8,478 bases of DNA from DASUBV01 sp035763085. Lineage in GTDB: Bacteria > Actinomycetota > Actinomycetes > Streptosporangiales > Streptosporangiaceae. Shown piece after piece: positions 6,363 to 8,478 of this stretch (within the stretch, counting starts at the first letter, position 1; each line of letters starts with the position of its first letter). The stretch is from contig DASUBV010000187.1 of the NCBI GenBank assembly GCA_035763085.1, positions 1 through 8,478 on the forward strand. Reading direction: 5' to 3'. Under the pieces are notes generated by a model that did not search any database, had not been told where the DNA came from, and saw only the letters and a list, made by a program, of their open reading frames with translations. Both the position numbers and the translations under genes were made by a program.

Positions 6363-6389
6363 GGAACACCACGGGAGATGAAATACGTT
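6363..6389 (+). promoter_or_regulatory. Candidate ECF (SigR/SigH-like) promoter for ftsH
   Basis: GGAAC (6363-6367) is followed after 19 nt by GTT (6387-6389). This resembles the GGAA(T/C)-N18/19-GTT pattern of thiol-stress ECF sigma factors in actinobacteria. The motif is short and will occur by chance in such DNA; support comes only from position upstream of a protease gene. It would imply a 5' leader of roughly 240 nt. Confidence 0.3.
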
Positions 6390-6491
6390 CACGTGGGTAG
6401 GAGGACTACCGGAGGGCCGGTCACCTTGTGCTGGCACGGGCCGCGCCGACCTGGCGGTGCCTCCTGCGTGCCGGTGCCGCTGCGCCCGGTG

Positions 6492-6497
6492 TACGGT
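6492..6497 (+). promoter_or_regulatory. Candidate -10 (TACGGT) upstream of ftsH
   Basis: TACGGT matches TANNNT and is the same hexamer found before the zincin gene. The expected start near 6504 would give a leader of about 130 nt. No good -35 is seen 17-18 nt upstream, so this is only a weak housekeeping-sigma candidate. Confidence 0.3.
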
Positions 6498-6563
6498 CAG
6501 TAAATCTCGCCGCAGCCTGGCGGGAAGAAGGAAGCCAAGCGTGGACGCTGGAGCGCAAGGCAG

Positions 6564-6584
6564 CCTCGCCGGGGGTCGGCGAGG
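6564..6584 (+). promoter_or_regulatory. Stable 8-bp hairpin in the ftsH leader
   Basis: CCTCGCCG (6564-6571) pairs perfectly with CGGCGAGG (6577-6584) across a 5-nt loop GGGGT. It ends 13 nt before the Shine-Dalgarno. No U tract follows, so it is not an intrinsic terminator. It may shape the leader or protect the transcript end; the role is inferred only from position. Confidence 0.4.
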
Positions 6585-6597
6585 TTCGGTGCTTATC

Positions 6598-6635
6598 AGG
6601 AGGGATCGGCCCGGAACCGGCGGGGCCGTTCGTCG
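6598..6635 (+). promoter_or_regulatory. ftsH Shine-Dalgarno with hairpin-filled spacer
   Basis: The purine-rich AGGAGGG (6598-6604) is the only good ribosome-binding site before ftsH but lies 31 nt from the ATG. The gap contains a hairpin CGGCCC (6607-6612) / GGGCCG (6623-6628) with a 10-nt loop. If it folds, the unpaired distance is 2 nt plus 7 nt, a normal spacing. No in-frame ATG, GTG or TTG lies between the site and ATG 6636. Confidence 0.5.
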
Positions 6636-8478
6636 ATGGATCTGAAGCGCATCTTCCGCGGATGGGTGCTCGCCATCCTCCTCGTAGTCATCGTGTTCCT
6701 GTTTGTCTTCCGCCTGGCCGGGTCTGGCCAGAGCTACAAGCAGGTCAGCACGTCGCAGGTGGTCGCCGCGATTAACGACCACCAGGTTCGCAGTGCCACG
6801 CTTACCGACACCAACCAGACGATCCAGGTCAAGACGAACTCCGGCCAGATGCTGCAGGCCGAGTGGGTCGGTAATCAGGGCCAGCAGCTCGCGGCCACCC
6901 TGCAGCAGGAGTACAAGAACGGCCAGCTCCAAGGCGGCTACAACGTCGAGGTTCCCAAGGGCAACTCCTTCTGGGAGCTGATCTTGAGCTGGCTGCCGTT
7001 CCTGGCCATCTTCCTGCTCTTCTTCGTCTTCCTGAACCAGATGCAGGGCGGCGGCTCGCGGGTGATGAACTTCGGCAAGTCCAAGGCCAAGCTCATCACC
7101 AAGGACACCCCGAAGACGACCTTCGCCGACGTGGCCGGCGCGGATGAGGCCATCGAGGAGCTGCAGGAGATCAAGGAGTTCCTGCAGAGCCCCGGCAAGT
7201 TCCAGGCCATCGGCGCCAAGATCCCCAAGGGCGTGCTGCTGTACGGGCCGCCCGGAACCGGTAAGACGCTGCTGGCGCGCGCGGTGGCCGGCGAGGCCGG
7301 CGTGCCGTTCTATTCCATCTCCGGCTCTGACTTCGTGGAGATGTTCGTCGGTGTCGGCGCCTCCCGGGTCCGTGACCTGTTCGAGCAGGCCAAGGCCAAC
7401 GCGCCGGCGATCGTGTTCGTGGACGAGATCGACGCCGTCGGCCGGCACCGCGGGGCAGGCTTCGGCGGCGGTCACGACGAGCGCGAGCAGACCCTGAACC
7501 AGCTGCTGGTCGAGCTGGACGGCTTCGACACCAAGGGCGGGGTCATCGTCATCGCGGCCACCAACCGGCCCGACATCCTCGACCCGGCCCTGCTGCGGCC
7601 CGGCCGCTTCGACCGGCAGATCGTGGTCGCCCAGCCCGACCTGGCCGGGCGCAAGGGCATCCTGCGGGTGCACGCCCGCGGCAAGCCGTTCGCCCCGGAC
7701 GTGGACCTGGACGTCATCGCCCGGCGCACGCCCGGCTTCACCGGCGCCGACCTGGCCAACGTCATCAACGAGGGCGCGCTGCTGACCGCCCGCGAGAACA
7801 AGCACCAGGTCTCGATGGCCTCCCTGGAGGAGGCCATCGACCGGGTGACGGCCGGCCCCAAGCGCAAGAGCGTCCTGCTGTCGGAGAAGGAGCGCAAGAT
7901 CATCGCCTACCACGAGGGCGGTCACGCGCTCGTGGGGCACGCGCTGCCGCACGCCGACCCGGTGCACAAGATCACGATCATCCCGCGCGGCCGCGCCCTG
8001 GGCTACACCGCCTCGGCGCCGACCGAGGACAAGTTCCTGGTCAGCCGGGTGGAGATGATGGACCAGCTGGCCATGCTGCTGGGCGGGCGGACCGCCGAGG
8101 AGCTGGTCTTCCACGAGCCCACCACCGGCGCGGCCAACGACATCGAGAAGGCCAGCTCGGTGGCCCGGGGCATGGTCACCGAGTTCGGCATGAGCGAGCG
8201 GCTGGGCGCGCGCCGGTTCGGCACCGGCGACGGCGAGCCGTTCCTGGGCCGGGAGATGTCGCATAACCGGGACTACTCGGAGGAGATCGCGTCCACCATC
8301 GACGAGGAGGTCCGCCGCCTCATCGAGTCCGCGCACGACGAGGCGTGGGAGATCCTGGTCACCTACCGGGAGGTCCTGGACGACCTGGTGCTGAACCTGA
8401 TGGACAAGGAGACGCTGAGCCGGGAAGAGGTGCTGCGCATCTTCGCGCCGATCCAGACGCGCCCGACCCGCGGCTCCT
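6636..8478 (+). CDS. ftsH: ATP-dependent zinc metalloprotease FtsH (3' end outside window)
   Basis: This is a membrane-bound AAA+ protease that degrades misassembled membrane proteins and some regulators. 614 codons are present and the frame is open at the right edge, so the C-terminal tail is missing. Order: transmembrane helix about 9-27; extracytoplasmic domain about 30-112; transmembrane helix about 113-134; the NQMQGGGSRVMNFGKSKAKL linker; AAA domain with Walker A GPPGTGKT (204-211), pore FVG (237-239), Walker B VFVDEID (260-266) and the second region of homology TNRPDILDPALLRPGRF (309-325); then the zinc site H426-E-G-G-H430 with D502 in TTGAANDIEKA as third ligand. ATG 6636 is chosen because MDLKRIFRGW matches the conserved actinobacterial N-terminus. 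It follows hpt after 315 bp of leader. All catalytic residues are intact. Confidence 0.98.
   Translation, partial: MDLKRIFRGWVLAILLVVIVFLFVFRLAGSGQSYKQVSTSQVVAAINDHQVRSATLTDTNQTIQVKTNSGQMLQAEWVGNQGQQLAATLQQEYKNGQLQGGYNVEVPKGNSFWELILSWLPFLAIFLLFFVFLNQMQGGGSRVMNFGKSKAKLITKDTPKTTFADVAGADEAIEELQEIKEFLQSPGKFQAIGAKIPKGVLLYGPPGTGKTLLARAVAGEAGVPFYSISGSDFVEMFVGVGASRVRDLFEQAKANAPAIVFVDEIDAVGRHRGAGFGGGHDEREQTLNQLLVELDGFDTKGGVIVIAATNRPDILDPALLRPGRFDRQIVVAQPDLAGRKGILRVHARGKPFAPDVDLDVIARRTPGFTGADLANVINEGALLTARENKHQVSMASLEEAIDRVTAGPKRKSVLLSEKERKIIAYHEGGHALVGHALPHADPVHKITIIPRGRALGYTASAPTEDKFLVSRVEMMDQLAMLLGGRTAEELVFHEPTTGAANDIEKASSVARGMVTEFGMSERLGARRFGTGDGEPFLGREMSHNRDYSEEIASTIDEEVRRLIESAHDEAWEILVTYREVLDDLVLNLMDKETLSREEVLRIFAPIQTRPTRGS

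Larger units (their letters stand above)
6321..6635 (+). other. Non-coding ftsH upstream region
   Basis: These 315 bp between hpt and ftsH show no gene with the codon bias of the neighbours. They hold promoter-like motifs (6363-6389 and 6492-6497) and small hairpins: GGTAG/CTACC around a GAGGA loop (6396-6410) and ACCGG/CCGGT around AGGG (6408-6421), which overlap and are mutually exclusive. An 8-bp stem (6564-6584) and a hairpin between the Shine-Dalgarno and the ftsH start follow. No clear hpt terminator with a U tract is present, so readthrough from hpt into ftsH is possible. Confidence 0.6.

Noticed and set aside
6457..6645. Small Cys-rich ORF (begins MPPACRCRCARC) overlapping the ftsH start
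   Set aside because: No ribosome-binding site before its GTG, third positions lack the strong GC bias of real genes here, and most of it falls in the structured leader. A leader peptide cannot be excluded but is not supported.
6428..6775. ORF starting at GTG 6428 after GGAGGG
   Set aside because: It runs 140 nt into ftsH in another frame with no recognisable protein features; chance frame.
4848..8336. A 1162-codon open frame on the minus strand spanning tilS, hpt and ftsH
   Set aside because: It runs antisense to three well-identified genes and through their intergenic region. The His/Gln/Arg/Gly-rich, low-complexity product is what the antisense of high-GC3 genes gives. Lack of stops reflects base composition.
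1..8478. CRISPR, toxin-antitoxin, defence island, prophage or secondary-metabolite genes
   Set aside because: Every open frame with credible codon use belongs to a housekeeping family; no spaced direct-repeat array, transposase or tRNA was found.

Overview
The window is about 8.5 kb of very GC-rich DNA with strong G/C preference at third codon positions, several GTG starts and gene content typical of Actinomycetota. The Crp, Ppa, DacB, TilS, Hpt and FtsH proteins all resemble their Mycobacterium and Streptomyces counterparts. The genus cannot be fixed from the sequence; a filamentous actinomycete (Streptosporangiales or Frankia-like) is a reasonable guess.

Layout, left to right: (1) the 3' end of a metallo-beta-lactamase-fold hydrolase (+), cut by the window edge; (2) a short AT-richer convergent intergenic region with a near-symmetrical 46-bp dyad; (3) a GlxR/Crp-type cyclic-nucleotide-responsive regulator (-); (4) an intergenic region with a 17-bp palindrome on the crp side and GC hairpins on the ppa side; (5) inorganic pyrophosphatase ppa (-); (6) a divergent start region; (7) dacB, a membrane-anchored PBP4-type D-Ala-D-Ala carboxypeptidase (+); (8) a 289-bp intergenic region dominated by a nested inverted-repeat element of about 206 bp; (9) a zincin-type HExxH protein of the DUF2342/F420-associated family (+); (10) tilS and hpt, with the tilS stop abutting the hpt start (+); (11) a 315-bp non-coding leader with promoter-like motifs and hairpins; (12) ftsH (+), nearly complete but cut by the right edge.

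The order ppa / dacB / zincin / tilS / hpt / ftsH is a conserved actinobacterial block. It joins pyrophosphate hydrolysis, peptidoglycan trimming, tRNA-Ile2 lysidinylation, purine salvage and membrane-protein quality control. The hydrolase-crp convergent pair is a second conserved block, which lies far from ppa in M. tuberculosis and here sits directly next to it.

I see no defence system, biosynthetic cluster, prophage, CRISPR array or tRNA/rRNA gene. The coding genes are ordinary housekeeping genes. The points worth a second look are non-coding: the twin-palindrome dyad at 251-296, the repeat element at 3377-3582, and the ftsH leader, where a strong Shine-Dalgarno lies about 30 nt from the start with a hairpin filling the gap.
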